Source: Rhinopomastus cyanomelas (taxonomy: Eukaryota > Chordata > Aves > Bucerotiformes > Rhinopomastidae). From it: a stretch of DNA of 64,000 nucleotides. Where the stretch lies: contig VXBP01007509.1 in NCBI GenBank assembly GCA_013400115.1, positions 620,001-684,000 on the forward strand, in the 5' to 3' direction. Position 1 is the first letter of the stretch; every line of letters starts with the position of its first letter. Below, piece by piece: positions 63,644 to 64,000 of this stretch. The notes beneath the pieces were generated by a model. It saw only the letters and a program-made list of their open reading frames with translations. It was not told where the DNA came from and made no database searches. A program made the translations under genes and the position numbers.

Positions 63644-63740
63644 AAGCTTGGTCTAGGTGATCCTGCTGTGGCAGGGGGATTGGACTAGATGATCTTTCAA
63701 GGTCCCTTCCAATCCCTAATGATTGTATGATTCCATGGAA
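63644..63740 (+). mobile_element. CR1 LINE, 3' tail fragment
   Basis: AAGCTTGGTCTAGGTGATCC through CCTAATGATTGTATGATTCC. Confidence 0.87.
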
Positions 63741-64000
63741 AGTTATGATTGGAAAACAAACCCATGTGGAGGCAAAGCCTGCTGCGAGAAATAACAGTGG
63801 GTTGGGAGGATTTTTATTAAAGGTTAATAGATTAATAGAGCGTTAGGTGAACTTCAGCATGTAACAGTAAGCTGGTTTGGAATTGTGTTTAGAATTGCTG
63901 TATGGCTTTGTTTAGACTGAGAGGACTCCTCAGCCCTGGAAAGAAGAAAACAATGAGCCTGCACATCAAGAATCTTGTACACTCTAGCAGCAAAGGTGAC

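Larger units (their letters stand above)
62921..64000 (-). other. Part of gene B intron 10
   Basis: No exon found up to the window edge. It contains two CR1 tails in opposite orientations and a TA/CA microsatellite block. Confidence 0.6.

Noticed and set aside
1..64000. CRISPR array, operon or bacterial mobile island
   Set aside because: No spaced direct repeats or prokaryotic gene layout; exon structure, CR1 and LTR elements show vertebrate nuclear DNA.

Overview
This window is vertebrate nuclear DNA and almost certainly avian. The evidence is at least 25 CR1 LINE fragments, most sharing one diagnostic 3' tail. Genes are long and many-exon with GT-AG splicing, and the one gene family present is known to be tandemly expanded in birds. 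The very high CR1 density (roughly one young-looking copy per 3-4 kb) would suit a CR1-rich order such as woodpeckers and allies, but that is a guess from repeat load only.

The only protein-coding content I can support is two tandem, same-orientation (minus-strand) paralogues of the macrophage mannose receptor, MRC1 (CD206). Gene A (35155 down to 3155) is complete: 30 exons with every splice phase compatible, predicting 1454 residues. The order is signal peptide, cysteine-rich (ricin-type) domain, fibronectin type II domain, eight C-type lectin-like domains (CTLDs), transmembrane segment and short endocytic tail. Gene B (62920 down to 40790, continuing past the right edge) contributes the exons I number 11-30: the middle of CTLD3 through the tail, 916 residues in view, all in frame. 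Its first ten exons lie beyond 64000. About 5.6 kb separates the start of A from the stop codon of B; it holds the likely promoter of A and the 3' UTR of B.

Functionally, both genes keep the EPN...WND calcium and mannose ligands in CTLD4 and CTLD5, so both look like working mannose-type endocytic receptors of macrophages, dendritic cells or endothelium. They differ elsewhere. Gene B stays close to the mammalian receptor, including the Phe-x-Asn-x-x-Tyr-Phe tail. Gene A has diverged: it lacks the Trp of the sulphated-GalNAc pocket in its cysteine-rich domain, lacks the Phe of the di-aromatic sorting signal, has a shortened CTLD6 loop, and carries a novel EPN in CTLD7.

The rest is introns and intergenic DNA with CR1 copies in both orientations (two nested sets), a solo retroviral LTR inserted in an old CR1 endonuclease region (1297-1738), AT-rich and CA microsatellites, and a palindrome-rich minisatellite. 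The most unusual items are two short retroposons in one intron of gene A. One (8511-8686) joins a 5S rRNA-derived head to a CR1 tail. The other (9001-9182, minus) joins a tRNA-Lys-like head, a remnant of the 5S 3' end and the same CR1 tail. Together they look like a CR1-mobilised SINE family with exchangeable RNA-gene heads.
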